A stretch of DNA of 64,000 nt from Azospirillum brasilense (GTDB lineage: Bacteria; Pseudomonadota; Alphaproteobacteria; Azospirillales; Azospirillaceae), in NCBI RefSeq assembly GCF_007827815.1, contig NZ_VITH01000008.1, forward strand, positions 344,910-408,909, given 5' to 3'. Of the stretch, positions 44,627 through 54,712 are shown one piece after another. The notes under the pieces were generated by a model. It saw nothing but the letters and a program-made list of their open reading frames with translations. It was not told the DNA's origin and did not search any database. Made by a program: the position numbers and the translations under genes. The first letter of the stretch is position 1, and the number at the start of each line of letters is the position of its first letter.

Positions 44627-45817
44627 GTGAACGCCCGCGCCGCAACGGCCCGCCGCAAGCTGATCTATCTGGTGACGGAGGACTGGTATTTCTGGTCCCA
44701 CCGCCTGCCCATGGCCCGCGCCGCCCGCGAGGCCGGGTTCGAGGTCGCCGTCGCCACCCGCGTCGCCCAGCACGGCCCGCGCATCGAGGCGGAGGGCTTC
44801 CGCGTGCTGCCGCTGTCCTGGCAGCGGCGCAGCATCAACCCGGCGGGCGCCCTGTCCGCCGTGGCGGAGATCGCCGCGCTGTACCGGCGGGAGGCACCGG
44901 ATCTGGTCCACCATGTCGCCATGAAGCCGGTTCTTCTCGGCGGGCTGGCCGCCGGGCTGGCCGGGGTGCCGGCGGTGGTGAACGCGCTGACCGGGCTGGG
45001 CTCCGCCTTCATCGGCACCGGCGGACTCAAGTCCCGCGTTGCCGGAGCGGTGGCGCGGCCGCTGCTGCGGACGCTGCTGAAGCGCCCGAACAGCCTGACC
45101 ATCCTGCAGAACGACGACGACCGCCAGACGCTGGTGGCCGCCGGCCTGCTGCCCGACGAGCGGGCCTGGATCATCCGCGGTTCCGGAGTCGACACCACCC
45201 ATTATCAGGTTCTTCCCGAGCCGCCCGAACCGCCGGTGACGGTGGGCTGCGTCGCCCGCCTGCTCGCCGACAAGGGCGTCGGCCCGCTGGTCGAGGCGCA
45301 GCAGATGCTGCGGACCAGGGGGCTGGACGTCCGGCTCCTTCTGGCCGGCACGCCCGATCCGGAGAACCCGACCTCCGTGACCCAGGCCGAGCTGGACCGC
45401 TGGGCCGCCCTTCCCGGCGTCGAGTTGCCCGGCCACAGCGCCGACGTGCGGCAGGTCTGGGCACGCTGCCACATCGCCGTGCTGGCCTCCCGCCGCGAAG
45501 GGCTGCCCAAGAGCCTGCTGGAGGCCGCGGCCTGTGGGCGGGCCATCGTCGCCACCGACGTGCCGGGCTGCCGCGAGGTGGCCCACGCCGGTGAGAACGC
45601 CCTGCTGGTCCCGCCCGACAACGCCGCCGCCCTGGCCGACGCTCTGGAAACCCTGGTGCGCGACGCCGCCCTGCGCCAACGCTTCGGCGCCGCCAGCCGG
45701 AGGCTCGTCGAGTCCGACATGGCGTCCGACCGGGTGGGCGCGAAGACGGTCGAACTGTACCATCGCCTGCTGAAGTTCAGCCAATCGGGCATGGCCCCGG
45801 TCGCGGAGGCATCATGA
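44627..45817 (+). CDS. Family 4 glycosyltransferase
   Basis: The 396-residue GT-B glycosyltransferase has an N-terminal acceptor domain (LIYLVTEDWYFWSHRLPMAR, PDLVHHVAMKPVLLGGLAAG) and a C-terminal donor-binding domain with VGCVARLLADKGV, VLASRREGLPKSLLEAAACG and the late ATDVPGCREVA. The pattern matches enzymes that add the first sugars to lipid carriers in capsule or O-antigen synthesis. The GTG at 44627 has GAGG nine bases upstream; TTG 44609 is possible. The stop overlaps the next ATG (ATGA). Confidence 0.9.
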   Translation: MNARAATARRKLIYLVTEDWYFWSHRLPMARAAREAGFEVAVATRVAQHGPRIEAEGFRVLPLSWQRRSINPAGALSAVAEIAALYRREAPDLVHHVAMKPVLLGGLAAGLAGVPAVVNALTGLGSAFIGTGGLKSRVAGAVARPLLRTLLKRPNSLTILQNDDDRQTLVAAGLLPDERAWIIRGSGVDTTHYQVLPEPPEPPVTVGCVARLLADKGVGPLVEAQQMLRTRGLDVRLLLAGTPDPENPTSVTQAELDRWAALPGVELPGHSADVRQVWARCHIAVLASRREGLPKSLLEAAACGRAIVATDVPGCREVAHAGENALLVPPDNAAALADALETLVRDAALRQRFGAASRRLVESDMASDRVGAKTVELYHRLLKFSQSGMAPVAEAS

Positions 45818-46845
45818 CCAGCCCCCTGGCCCCGTTTCTCGCCCTCTGCGGCAGCTTCGCCCTGTCCTGGCTGCTCACCGGGCGGGTGCTCGCCTATCTG
45901 CGGCGCAAGGCGATCCTCGACCACCCGAACGACCGGTCCAGCCACTCCATCCCGACGCCGCGCGGCGGCGGCTGGGGCGTGATGCTCACCCTCCTCCCCG
46001 CCTGGACGCTCATCGCCATGACGGCGGACCATCCGCTGCGGGCGCTGCCGATCCTGGCCGGAACGGTCGCGCTGATGGCGGTGTCCTGGATGGACGACCG
46101 GCGCGGGCTGGGTCCGGCGCCGCGGTTCCTCGCCCAGATCGCCGCGGTGGTCGCCGGGCTGGCCGCGCTTCCCGGTGGGACGCTTCCCGGCGGCCCTCTT
46201 CCCGGAGACGGGCTGGTCTTCCAGGGCCTGCTGCCCTTCTGGGCGGACCGGCTGGTGGCCGCGGTCGGCTGGCTGTGGTTCGTCAACCTGTTCAACTTCA
46301 TGGACGGCATCGACGGGCTGGCCGGCGGCGAGGCGGCGTCCATCGGCGCCGGGCTGGCGCTGGTCGCCACGCTCGCCGCGCTCGACCCGGCGCTGGCCCT
46401 CTATGGACTGGCCGTGGCCGGGGCCGCGCTGGGCTTTCTGGTGTGGAACTGGCACCCAGCCAAGCTCTTCATGGGCGATGTCGGCAGCGTGCCGCTGGGC
46501 TTCACGCTGGGCTGGCTGCTGCTGGCCCTGGCAGCCTCGGGGCTGTGGGTCGCGGCTCTGCTCATCCCCGCCTATTTCCTGGCCGACGCCACCGTCACCC
46601 TGCTGCGCCGCCTCGCCGAGGGCAAGAAGGTCTGGCAGGCCCACCGCGAGCATTTCTATCAGAAGGCCACCCAGCGCGGGCGCAGCCACGCCCAGGTGGT
46701 CCGGCTGGTTCTGACGTTGAACGTCGCGCTGCTGCTGCTGGCCGTGGCGTCGCTGGCGCTCGGCTGGGTGGTGCTCCCGGCGGGCGCCGCGGCGGTCGTT
46801 CTGCTGCTGGCGCTGCTGGCGCGGCCTGTGCGGGCGGCGGCGTGA
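45814..46845 (+). CDS. WecA/TagO-type undecaprenyl-phosphate glycosyltransferase
   Basis: The 343-residue polytopic protein (about 9-11 helices) is a polyprenyl-phosphate sugar-phosphate transferase. Conserved cytoplasmic loops are SHSIPTPRGGGWG, WMDDRRGLGP with the DD pair, FNFMDGIDGLAGGE, KLFMGDVGSVPLG and the terminal-loop HREHFYQKATQRGRSH. It starts glycan assembly by loading a sugar-phosphate, probably HexNAc, onto undecaprenyl phosphate. Translational coupling to both neighbours fits one assembly pathway. Confidence 0.93.
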   Translation: MTSPLAPFLALCGSFALSWLLTGRVLAYLRRKAILDHPNDRSSHSIPTPRGGGWGVMLTLLPAWTLIAMTADHPLRALPILAGTVALMAVSWMDDRRGLGPAPRFLAQIAAVVAGLAALPGGTLPGGPLPGDGLVFQGLLPFWADRLVAAVGWLWFVNLFNFMDGIDGLAGGEAASIGAGLALVATLAALDPALALYGLAVAGAALGFLVWNWHPAKLFMGDVGSVPLGFTLGWLLLALAASGLWVAALLIPAYFLADATVTLLRRLAEGKKVWQAHREHFYQKATQRGRSHAQVVRLVLTLNVALLLLAVASLALGWVVLPAGAAAVVLLLALLARPVRAAA

Positions 46846-47798
46846 TGCGAGTCCTGGTCACCGGGGCCACCGGTTTCGTCGCGCGGACGGTCATTCCCCT
46901 GCTGGTGGCGCGCGGGCACAGCGTGCGCGCCGTGGTTCGCCGCCCTGACGTTGCGGTTCCGCAAGCGGCGGAGACCGTCACCATCGGCGACATCGGCCCG
47001 GCCACCGCCTGGGGCAACGCGCTCCAGGGCATGGACGGGGTGGTCCATCTCGCCGCCCGCGTCCACGTCATGCGCGACCGCGAGTCCGACCCGCTGGCCG
47101 CCTTCCGCCGAGTCAACACCGCCGGAACCCGCGTGCTGGCCGAGGCCGCCGCCGCGGCCGGCGTCAAGCGCATGGTCTATCTCAGCAGCGTCAAGGCGCT
47201 GGCCGACGAGAGCCGTCCGGACGAGCTGAGCGAGGAGACCGAGCCCGACCCGCATTCCCCCTACGGCATCTCCAAGCTGGAGGCGGAGCGCGCCCTGGCC
47301 GAGATCTCCACCCGCACCGGGCTGGAGGTCGCGGTGATCCGCCCGCCGCTGGTCTACGGCCCCGGCGTCGGCGGCAATTTCCTGCGGCTGATGCAGGCGG
47401 TCGACCGCGGCATTCCCCTGCCGCTGGGATCCCTGGAGAACCGGCGCAGCCTGATCTTCGTCGGCAACCTCGCCGACGCCATCCAGGAGTGCCTGACCCA
47501 CCCGCAGGCGGCCGGCGGGCGATTCCTGGTCCATGACGGGCGCCCGATGTCCACGGCGGAGCTGGTGCGGGCCATCGCGGAAGCGTTGGACAAGCCCGCG
47601 CGCCTTCTGCCCGTGCCGCCGTCCCTGCTGGCGCTCGCCGCGCGGCTGGCCCGGCGCGAGGCCATGCTCGACCGCATCGCCGGCTCGCTGGTGATCGACG
47701 ACGGGGCCATCCGCCGCGCCCTGAACTGGCGCCCGCCCTGCTACCCTGCGTACGGCTTGCGCCTGACCGCCGAATGGTTCAAAGCTGTGCGCGGCTGA
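46845..47798 (+). CDS. NAD-dependent epimerase/dehydratase, WbpV-like
   Basis: The 317-residue extended SDR has VLVTGATGFVARTV, VVHLAARVHV, YLSSVKAL and catalytic YGISKLEAE, then RPPLVYGPGVGGNFLRL. Such enzymes next to WecA-like transferases are UDP-hexose or UDP-QuiNAc/FucNAc 4-epimerases or reductases. The exact product is not fixed by sequence. The ATG at 46845 overlaps the preceding stop by one base; a GTG at 46842 is an alternative. Confidence 0.9.
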   Translation: MRVLVTGATGFVARTVIPLLVARGHSVRAVVRRPDVAVPQAAETVTIGDIGPATAWGNALQGMDGVVHLAARVHVMRDRESDPLAAFRRVNTAGTRVLAEAAAAAGVKRMVYLSSVKALADESRPDELSEETEPDPHSPYGISKLEAERALAEISTRTGLEVAVIRPPLVYGPGVGGNFLRLMQAVDRGIPLPLGSLENRRSLIFVGNLADAIQECLTHPQAAGGRFLVHDGRPMSTAELVRAIAEALDKPARLLPVPPSLLALAARLARREAMLDRIAGSLVIDDGAIRRALNWRPPCYPAYGLRLTAEWFKAVRG

Positions 47799-47868
47799 AC
47801 GGCCATCATGGCCGCGGGTTGCCCGAAAGGGAACGGCCCCGGCAAAGCGATATTCCAAGGTAAAGCGC

Positions 47869-49830
47869 ATGCGCATCCCGTCCCCGCGGGCGTCCCTCGT
47901 CTACCTGCACGACCTGACGATGACGGCCGTTTCCCTGGTTGTGGCGCTGTATCTGCGCGTGGGCCAGCAGGCGTTCGACGAATACAGAGACCCGCTGCTG
48001 ACGGGCCTTCCCATCCTGGTGCTGATCGCGGCGGTGGTCTTCCGCCTGTCCGGCCTGTACCGCGGCATCTGGCGCTACGCCTCCGTTCCCGATCTGGCGC
48101 AGCTTCTGCGCGCGGTCACGATGGTCGTGCTGTGCTTCGTCGCCGTCATGTTCCTGCTGACCCGGCTGGAGGCCCTGCCGCGCTCCCTGCCGGTGATCCT
48201 GTGGTTCGTGCAGCTCGTCCTGCTGGGCGGGCCGCGCTTCGCTTACCGGCTTCTCAAGGACCGCCGCCTCGGCCTTCACGATCCGGCATCGGGGGGCGTC
48301 CCGCGCATCCCGGTGCTCCTGCTCGGCGTCAGCGACGCGGCGGAGCTGTTCATCCGCTCGCTCGATCAGAACGCCGGGGCCGCCTACCGCGCGGTCGGCC
48401 TGCTGGACGACAAGAACCGGCGCATCGGCCACGCCATCCGCGGCGTGCCCGTGCTGGGCGGCCCCGACGACCTGCCCCGCGTGGTCGAGGAGCTGGCGCA
48501 GCGCGGCGACCGCCCACAGCGCCTGATCATCGCCAAGGGACAGGCCGACGTGCCCGGCACCGTCCTGCGCGACCTGCTGGAGCAGGCGGAATCGCTCGGC
48601 CTGTCCATGGCCCGCCTGCCCAGCCTGACCGAGTTCAAGTCGGCGCTGGGCGAAGGCAAGATCGAGGTGCGGCCGATCGCGCTGGAGGACCTGCTGGGCC
48701 GGCCCCAGGCGGTTCTCAACCGCGGCGCCATCGCCAGTCTGGTGACCGGGCGGCGCGTCGTCGTCACCGGCGCGGGCGGCACCATCGGCAGCGAGCTGGT
48801 CCGCCAGATCGCCGCCCTCGAACCCGAAACGCTGACCCTGGTCGATGCCGGGGAGTTCAACCTCTACAGCATCGAGATGGAGGTGCGGGAGCGCTTCCGC
48901 GCCCTGACGCTCCAGGCGGTCATCGCCGACGTGCGCGACCGCGACCGCATCTTCCGCCTGTTCCAGGCGCAGCGCCCGCACATGGTCTTCCACGCCGCCG
49001 CGCTGAAGCATGTGCCGCTGGTCGAGGCCAACCCGGCGGAAGGCGCGCTGACCAACGTCATCGGCACCCGCAACGTCGCCGATGCGGCGCGGGCCAACGG
49101 CTGCCAGGCGATGGTGCTGGTGTCCACCGACAAGGCGATCCGCCCGACCAGCGTGATGGGCGCCACCAAGCGCTTCGCCGAGTGCTACTGCCAGGCGCTC
49201 GACATGCTGCCGCCGCGCGACGGCGGCGAGACGGCGACCCGCTACATGACCGTCCGCTTCGGCAACGTGCTGGGCTCCAGCGGGTCGGTGGTGCCGCTGT
49301 TCACCCGCCAGCTCGCCAAGGGCGGCCCCCTGACCGTCACCCACCCCGACATGCGCCGCTACTTCATGACGGTGCGCGAGGCGGTGGAGCTGGTGCTCCA
49401 GGCCTCGGCCCACGGCGTCGCCCGTGCGGAGGAGCGCGGCAAGGTGCTGGTGCTCGACATGGGCGAGCCGGTGAAGATCGTTGACCTCGCCCGGCAGATG
49501 ATCCGGCTGGCCGGCTACCGGCCCGGCGAGGACATCAAGATCGAGTTCACCGGCCTGCGCCCCGGCGAGAAGCTGTTCGAGGAGATCCTGACCTCGGCGG
49601 AGGCGCCGTCGCGCACCGAGGCCGACGGCGTGTTCCTCGCCTCGCCGCGGGTCATCGACTACGCCCTCATCAACCGCGCCCTGGGCGAGCTGGAGACGGC
49701 GGCGCGCGCCGGCGACGCGGAGCGGGTGATGACGATCCTCTCCAACATCGTCCCCGACTTCCGCGCCGAGGCCGTCCTGCCGCCGCCGAGCGCCTTCGGC
49801 GGCACTCCGGGCGAGGCCGGGGCCGGCTGA
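47869..49830 (+). CDS. Membrane nucleoside-diphosphate-sugar 4,6-dehydratase, CapD/WbpM-like
   Basis: The 653-residue protein has four N-terminal membrane helices (residues about 15-130), a CoA-binding-like Rossmann domain and a C-terminal SDR domain. The second nucleotide motif is VVVTGAGGTIGSELVRQI at about residue 297. Catalytic STDKAIRPTSVMGATKR shows the MxxxK variant of this family in place of YxxxK. It makes UDP-4-keto-6-deoxy-GlcNAc, the precursor of QuiNAc, FucNAc or bacillosamine. AAGG lies eight bases before the ATG. It closes the polysaccharide operon. Confidence 0.93.
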   Translation: MRIPSPRASLVYLHDLTMTAVSLVVALYLRVGQQAFDEYRDPLLTGLPILVLIAAVVFRLSGLYRGIWRYASVPDLAQLLRAVTMVVLCFVAVMFLLTRLEALPRSLPVILWFVQLVLLGGPRFAYRLLKDRRLGLHDPASGGVPRIPVLLLGVSDAAELFIRSLDQNAGAAYRAVGLLDDKNRRIGHAIRGVPVLGGPDDLPRVVEELAQRGDRPQRLIIAKGQADVPGTVLRDLLEQAESLGLSMARLPSLTEFKSALGEGKIEVRPIALEDLLGRPQAVLNRGAIASLVTGRRVVVTGAGGTIGSELVRQIAALEPETLTLVDAGEFNLYSIEMEVRERFRALTLQAVIADVRDRDRIFRLFQAQRPHMVFHAAALKHVPLVEANPAEGALTNVIGTRNVADAARANGCQAMVLVSTDKAIRPTSVMGATKRFAECYCQALDMLPPRDGGETATRYMTVRFGNVLGSSGSVVPLFTRQLAKGGPLTVTHPDMRRYFMTVREAVELVLQASAHGVARAEERGKVLVLDMGEPVKIVDLARQMIRLAGYRPGEDIKIEFTGLRPGEKLFEEILTSAEAPSRTEADGVFLASPRVIDYALINRALGELETAARAGDAERVMTILSNIVPDFRAEAVLPPPSAFGGTPGEAGAG

Positions 49831-49864
49831 CGGAGGACGCGCGGGCATGATCCCGGGCGTGTCC

Positions 49865-49897
49865 ATGGGCGGGGATTTCCCCGCCCATTTTTCTTTG
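49865..49897 (+). terminator. Terminator of the polysaccharide operon
   Basis: A perfect 10-bp stem (ATGGGCGGGG / CCCCGCCCAT) with ATTT loop, followed by TTTTTCTTT, 34 bases after the operon's last stop codon. Confidence 0.92.
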
Positions 49898-49917
49898 GCG
49901 AAAAGGCTCTTCCCCGC

Positions 49918-49946
49918 TTGCATCGCGGCAAAGCCTGTGGCATAAC
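49918..49946 (+). promoter_or_regulatory. Probable promoter of tRNA-Thr
   Basis: TTGCAT (49918-49923), a 17-base spacer and CATAAC (49941-49946) lie about 58 bases before the tRNA. Confidence 0.5.
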
Positions 49947-50003
49947 CCGCGCCACTTCGACGGTTGGCCGCAAGTTCTTCCCGGCCAGCATCACCGTCCC
50001 GGC

Positions 50004-50078
<75 letters not shown>

Positions 50079-50151
50079 TCCTCCCTCTTTCTGATTTCTT
50101 CGAGAATGCTGAAGCGCAGCCGTTGCCCGGCTTGCGTGGCTTTTTGCGTTC

Positions 50152-50254
50152 TGCCCCCACCCTAACCCTCCCCCGCTGCGCAGGGGAGGGAATGGATGCC
50201 GCTTCGCATAAGGCCCCCTATCCCGCGCAGCGGGGAAGGGTCGGGATGGGGGCA
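50152..50254. repeat. Dispersed palindromic repeat (copy C)
   Basis: This 103-bp element has 30-bp terminal inverted repeats, 26 of 30 identical (50152-50181 against 50225-50254). Its left 23 bases are identical to the reverse complement of the right end of copy B. It lies between tRNA-Thr and the pal terminator. Confidence 0.85.
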
Positions 50255-50277
50255 AAGGCTCGCCAAGCTCAGGCACC

Positions 50278-50319
50278 CCAAAAGAAAACGCCGCCCCGGA
50301 TCGCTCCGGAGCGGCGTTT
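50278..50319 (-). terminator. Terminator of the tol-pal operon
   Basis: AACGCCGC-C-CCGGA, loop TCGC, TCCGG-A-GCGGCGTT gives a 13-bp stem with one mismatch. On the minus strand it runs into a T-rich stretch, seen as AAAAGAAAA on the plus strand. It lies 28 bases beyond the pal stop. Confidence 0.88.
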
Positions 50320-50346
50320 CCCTTGGAACCCGGACGGGCGCCGTCG

Positions 50347-50823
50347 TTAGTCGACGACGGTCACGCCACGGCGGTTCTGCGCCCAGGAGGCCTCGTTCGA
50401 GCCGAGGACCGCCGGCTTCTCCTTGCCGTAGGAGATGACCTTGACGCGCGAGGCGTTGATGCCGCCGGCGACGAGGTAGTTCTTCACCGAGTTGGCGCGG
50501 CGCTCACCCAGGGCGAGGTTGTACTCGCGGGTGCCGCGCTCGTCAGCGTGGCCTTCGACGGTCACGGTGACGTTCGGGTACTGCTTCAGCCAGGACGCCT
50601 GACGATCCAGGGTGGCGCGAGCCTCCGGAGCCAGGTCGTAACGGTCGAGACCGAAGAACACGCGGTCGCCGACGTTGACGACCAGGTCTTCCTGGGTGCC
50701 GCCCTGAATCTGCTTGGTCTGGGCAGTGCCGGTGCCAGCGCCGTTGCCGGCATCCTTCGGAGCGGTTTCGCAAGCGGCGACCAGAGCGACGGCGGCGATC
50801 AGGCTCAGATACTTGATACGCAT
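50347..50823 (-). CDS. pal: Peptidoglycan-associated lipoprotein Pal
   Basis: The 158-residue outer-membrane lipoprotein has a signal peptide with lipobox-like VALVAAC. An OmpA-like domain follows, with VFFGLDRYDL, VTVEGHADERGTREYNLALGERRA and the end RRGVTVVD. The HADERG block binds diaminopimelate of peptidoglycan. With TolQRAB it keeps the outer membrane attached and aids constriction at division. The ATG at 50823 starts the signal peptide. It is the last gene of the operon, 148 bases after tolB. Confidence 0.97.
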   Translation of the reverse strand: MRIKYLSLIAAVALVAACETAPKDAGNGAGTGTAQTKQIQGGTQEDLVVNVGDRVFFGLDRYDLAPEARATLDRQASWLKQYPNVTVTVEGHADERGTREYNLALGERRANSVKNYLVAGGINASRVKVISYGKEKPAVLGSNEASWAQNRRGVTVVD

Positions 50824-50971
50824 GTTAAATGACCCCCTAAGCGACACGAGATGTTTTGACCGGATTGTGGTGGAAGAACGCCGCCGACTTCCGCCAGACC
50901 CCGACGGAAGTACCGACTTCCGGCCTTCGTCTTGAGCGTCGTTCTTGCGCGCGCAAAATAGGGCTACTCCA

Positions 50972-52324
50972 CTAGGGAATCAAGGGCGACCATGCGGGAT
51001 CGGAGCCGTCGAGCGGAGTGATCACACGGCGTTCGTTTGCGCCCGTCACGTCGATGGTGTAGAGCTTCGCGCTTCGCCCGCGGCCGTCGCCGGCCGGAAC
51101 GTCGCGGAAGAAGCTCAGCACGCGGCCGTTCGGCGCCCAGGTCGGGCCTTCCACGTGGAACGACTCGGTCAGGATGCGCTCGCCGGTGCCGTCCGGACGG
51201 ATCACGCCGAGCGCGAAGTTGCTGCCCCGCTGGCGGGTGAAGGCGATCAGGTCACCGCGCGGCGACCACACCGGCGTGCCGTAACGGCCCTCGCCGAAGG
51301 TCAGGCGCTTCGGCCCCGAGCCGTCCGCGTTCATGATGTAGAGCTGCTGGCTGCCGCCGCGGTCCGACTCGAAGACGATGCGCTGGCCGTCCGGCGAGTA
51401 GCTGGGACCGGTGTCGATGCCCGGCGAATCGGTGAGCTGGGTCTGGCGGCGGGTCCGCAGGTCGAGCGCGTAGATGTCGGTGTTGCCGTTCTGCGCCATG
51501 CTCATGATGACCTTGTTGCCGTCCGGCGAGAAGCGCGGGGCGAAGGTCATGCCGACGAAGTCGCCAAGGACTTCCTGGCGGCCGCTGTCGATGTTGAACA
51601 AGTACACGCGCGGCTTCTTGTTGAAGTACGACATGTACGTGATTTCCTGGGTCGCCGGCGAGAAACGCGGCGTCAGGACGAGATTCTTGCCGTCGGTGAG
51701 GAACTGATGGTTCTCACCGTCCTGGTCCATGATGGCGAGCTGCTTCTTGCGCGCGTTGGCCGGGCCGGATTCGGCCACATAGACGATGCGCGTGTCGAAA
51801 TAGCCCTCTTCGCCGGTCAGCCGCTTGTAGATGGCGTCGGCGACGATGTGGGCGATGCGGCGCCAGCTGTCGGCGGTCGCGGTGTAGCTCAGCCCCTGCA
51901 TGTACTGGCCGGCGGCCACGTCCCACAGGCGGAAGTCCACCTTCATGCGGCCGTCGCCCATGGCGGTGGTGTTGCCGGCGACCAGCGCCTGGGCGCCGAC
52001 GGCGCGCCAGTCCTGATACCGCGGCTCGCCGGAGCGGAGCTGGTCGGGGGTCTGCAGGAAGCCCTTGGGGTCGAGCGGGCGGAACAGGCCCGACCGCTCC
52101 AGATCGGCGGCGACCACCTTGGAGATGTCCGAGCCGACCTGCGCCTCGCGCCCGCCGGCACCGGCGAAGCTGGTGATGGCGATCGGCAGCGGCTCGACCA
52201 CGCCCTTGGTGATGTCGATTCGCACCTCGGCGCGGGCCGGGGCGGGCGCCGCGACGCCGAGGGCGAGCAGCAGGGCGCCGGCGCAGCCGGCGGCCTTCAG
52301 CAGGAGCCTCGTCTTCTTCGTCAT
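50972..52324 (-). CDS. tolB: Tol-Pal system beta-propeller protein TolB
   Basis: The 450-residue periplasmic protein has a signal peptide ([20 protein letters not shown], to about PARAEV), an N-terminal alpha/beta domain, and a six-bladed propeller of repeated SPDG-type blades ([51 protein letters not shown]). It binds Pal. The ATG at 52324 is two bases after the tolA stop region, so the genes are tightly coupled. Confidence 0.97.
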   Translation of the reverse strand: MTKKTRLLLKAAGCAGALLLALGVAAPAPARAEVRIDITKGVVEPLPIAITSFAGAGGREAQVGSDISKVVAADLERSGLFRPLDPKGFLQTPDQLRSGEPRYQDWRAVGAQALVAGNTTAMGDGRMKVDFRLWDVAAGQYMQGLSYTATADSWRRIAHIVADAIYKRLTGEEGYFDTRIVYVAESGPANARKKQLAIMDQDGENHQFLTDGKNLVLTPRFSPATQEITYMSYFNKKPRVYLFNIDSGRQEVLGDFVGMTFAPRFSPDGNKVIMSMAQNGNTDIYALDLRTRRQTQLTDSPGIDTGPSYSPDGQRIVFESDRGGSQQLYIMNADGSGPKRLTFGEGRYGTPVWSPRGDLIAFTRQRGSNFALGVIRPDGTGERILTESFHVEGPTWAPNGRVLSFFRDVPAGDGRGRSAKLYTIDVTGANERRVITPLDGSDPAWSPLIP

Positions 52325-52326
52325 CG

Positions 52327-53472
52327 TCAGAACATGTCCCTCGGGTCGAAATTGAACACGAAGTAACGCCACTCTTCATACCGGGCGGGCGTGAAGTCGC
52401 CGGAAAACTCGCTGATCGGCAGGGGGCTGGCCCGTTTCACCGCGCGCAGCGCGGCGTCGGCCGATGCCCGGAAGGCCGCGTCCGACATGTAGCGGGAGCG
52501 GTACCTCTCGTTGATCGTCGCGTTGAGGACCGAACCGTCGCGGCCCAGCTCAACGATGATCTCCACCTGCATGTTCCCGGCGTCCTTGCGGCCCGGGTCG
52601 AAGTTCCAGTTCTTGCTCACAGCCCCGCGGATGCCGTCGATGGCGCGGCCCGACGGCTTGAACGGCTTGTCGGGTCCGTTCACCGCCTTGGCCGCCCCTG
52701 AGGGCGCCGCCGATGCGGCGGCGTGCTGGGTCGGCTTGGCGTCGGCCTTGCTCTCCGACGCCGCCGGCTTGGCCGGGGCGTTCTTCTGAACGTTCTTCAG
52801 AAGGTCGGCCAGCGCGTCGGTCTTCTCCGGCGGCTTCTCCGGTTTCTTCGGCTCGGCCTTCGGAGTCTCCGGCTTGGCCGGCTCGGGCTTCTTCGGCTCG
52901 GGCTTGGGCGGTTCCGGTTTGGCCGGTTCCGGCTTCGGCGGCTCGGGCTTCTTCGGCTCCGGCTTCGGGGGCTCGGGCTTGGGAGGCTCAGGCTTCGGCG
53001 GTTCCGGTTTGGGCGGCTCCGGCTTCGGAGGCTGCGGCTTCGGTTCCGGCTTGGGCTCGGGCGGCTTGACCACCGGCGCCGGCTCCGGATCGGGCGGCGG
53101 CGGGGGTGGCGCCGGCTTGGGCGGCGGCGGCGGTTCGCGCGCCGGGGGCGGCGTCACCTGGGCCACCTTGGGCGGCTCCGGAACCTTCGGCTCGGGCCGG
53201 GGCGGCGGCGGGGGCGGCGGCTCGCTGGCCGGTTCCGGCGGCGCGGGGGCCGGCGGGCTCGGCTTGGCCTCGGGGACCGGCGGCTTGGGCGCCGACGGCT
53301 TGGGCTCGCCCTTGTCGACGCGCGCGGCCTGGGTCACCTCGCCCATGTCCACGATCTCGATCGGGATGGACTCGGGGATGTCCAGCTTGCGATCGCTGGG
53401 CGGCATGCCGAGCACGAACAGCGCGACCAGCGCGACGTGCAGCGTTGCCGAGGCGATCAGGGGTTTGCGCAT
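52327..53472 (-). CDS. tolA: TolA/TonB-like cell-envelope protein
   Basis: The 381-residue protein has an N-terminal membrane helix ([18 protein letters not shown]). About 170 residues of low-complexity Pro/Lys/Glu repeats follow ([15 protein letters not shown] and variants), spanning the periplasm. A C-terminal TonB_C-type domain ([20 protein letters not shown] to [19 protein letters not shown]) ends the protein. It transmits the force of TolQR to Pal/TolB. Alphaproteobacterial TolA usually has this Pro-rich rather than Ala/Lys-rich spacer. The DNA repeat is GC-rich and likely to vary in length. Confidence 0.95.
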   Translation of the reverse strand: MRKPLIASATLHVALVALFVLGMPPSDRKLDIPESIPIEIVDMGEVTQAARVDKGEPKPSAPKPPVPEAKPSPPAPAPPEPASEPPPPPPPRPEPKVPEPPKVAQVTPPPAREPPPPPKPAPPPPPPDPEPAPVVKPPEPKPEPKPQPPKPEPPKPEPPKPEPPKPEPPKPEPKKPEPPKPEPAKPEPPKPEPKKPEPAKPETPKAEPKKPEKPPEKTDALADLLKNVQKNAPAKPAASESKADAKPTQHAAASAAPSGAAKAVNGPDKPFKPSGRAIDGIRGAVSKNWNFDPGRKDAGNMQVEIIVELGRDGSVLNATINERYRSRYMSDAAFRASADAALRAVKRASPLPISEFSGDFTPARYEEWRYFVFNFDPRDMF

Positions 53473-53500
53473 GGGTCAGCCTTCAACTCGCCGTGGCGTC

Positions 53501-53983
53501 TCAGCGCTGCGCCGAGCCGCCGACACGCGGCCCGGTGGCGCCCGGCCCGCTGGGCATTTCGGCGACCAGCCCGACCTTCTTGAAGCCGGCGGCGCTCATG
53601 GTGCCCATCACCTCCAGCATCTTGCCGTAGGCGATCTTCGCGTCGCCGCGCACCAGGATGCGGGCGTCTGGGTTGTTGTTGGTGACGGCGATCAGCAGCG
53701 GCACCATGTTGGCCGTCTCCACCGCCGTCTCCTGCACATAGACCCGGCCGTCGGACTGCACGGTCACGAACAGCGGGTCCTTCTGCGCCTCCAGCGGGGC
53801 GGCGTTGGTCTTCGGCAGATCCACCGGCACGCCGACGGTCAGCAGCGGTGCCGCGACCATGAAGACGATCAGCAGCACCAGCATGACGTCGATGAAGGGC
53901 GTCATGTTGATGTCGGCCATCGCGCGGTATCCGCGGCGGCGGCCCCGACCGTGGCCGCCCTTTCCTGCGAGCTGGGCTCCCAT
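53501..53983 (-). CDS. tolR: TolR (ExbD/TolR family)
   Basis: This 160-residue inner-membrane protein has a cytoplasmic basic N-terminus, [20 protein letters not shown] with the proton-path aspartate in the TM, and a periplasmic ExbD-like domain ([32 protein letters not shown]). It works with TolQ as the proton-driven stator. One base separates it from the tolQ stop. Confidence 0.97.
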   Translation of the reverse strand: MGAQLAGKGGHGRGRRRGYRAMADINMTPFIDVMLVLLIVFMVAAPLLTVGVPVDLPKTNAAPLEAQKDPLFVTVQSDGRVYVQETAVETANMVPLLIAVTNNNPDARILVRGDAKIAYGKMLEVMGTMSAAGFKKVGLVAEMPSGPGATGPRVGGSAQR

Positions 53984-53984
53984 G

Positions 53985-54707
53985 TCAGGCGGCTCCCCGC
54001 TCCTCGAGGTGGCGCGACAGAATCGCCGAGAACTCGCCCGAGAAGGTCTCCAGCCGGTCGGCGTAGCGCCCGAGGTCGGTGGTGAACTTGTTGTACGAGA
54101 TCACGGCGGGAATGGCGGCCACGAGACCCAGCGCCGTGGCGAACAGCGCCTCGGCGATGCCGGGGGCGACGACGGCGAGGCTGGTGTTGCCCGACGCGGC
54201 GATGGAGGTGAAGGAGTTCATGATGCCCCACACCGTGCCGAACAGGCCGATGAAGGGGGCCGTCGAACCGACCGACGCCAGGAAGGTCATGTAGCGCTCG
54301 GCGCGCAGCATCTCGCGCCCGATGGTCACCGACATGACGCGCTCGACCCGCTGCTGCAGCGAGCCCTTCATGGAGCCGATGCCGCGGTCGGCGGCGTGGC
54401 GCCACTCGCGCATGCCGGCGGCGAAGGTCGCCGACATCGGGTCGGCCGGATTCTGGCCGATGCGGTCGTACAGCGCGTCCAGCGAGCCGCCGGACCAGAA
54501 GCTCTCCTCGAAGGCGTCCGCCTGCGCGTTCAGGCGGCGGATGCGCATCAGCTTCTCGATGATGATGGCCCAGCACCACACCGAGGCAACCAGCAGCATC
54601 AGCATCACGACCTTGACGATCAGGTCGGCCTGCCAGAACAGGCCCCACATCGTGATGTCGTGAGCCTTCGCCGCGGCCCCGACCACCTGGGCGGAATTCA
54701 GATCCAT
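53985..54707 (-). CDS. tolQ: TolQ proton channel protein
   Basis: The 240-residue MotA/TolQ/ExbB family protein has three membrane helices: about 20-45, then [22 protein letters not shown] and [24 protein letters not shown]. The conserved threonines and glycines of the channel are present. It forms the inner-membrane motor with TolR that energises TolA. Confidence 0.97.
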   Translation of the reverse strand: MDLNSAQVVGAAAKAHDITMWGLFWQADLIVKVVMLMLLVASVWCWAIIIEKLMRIRRLNAQADAFEESFWSGGSLDALYDRIGQNPADPMSATFAAGMREWRHAADRGIGSMKGSLQQRVERVMSVTIGREMLRAERYMTFLASVGSTAPFIGLFGTVWGIMNSFTSIAASGNTSLAVVAPGIAEALFATALGLVAAIPAVISYNKFTTDLGRYADRLETFSGEFSAILSRHLEERGAA

Positions 54708-54712
54708 CGCAG

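Noticed and set aside
52790..53300. Repetitive DNA in tolA considered as a CRISPR or mobile repeat
   Set aside because: The repeats are short, in frame and encode the Pro/Lys/Glu spacer expected of TolA.
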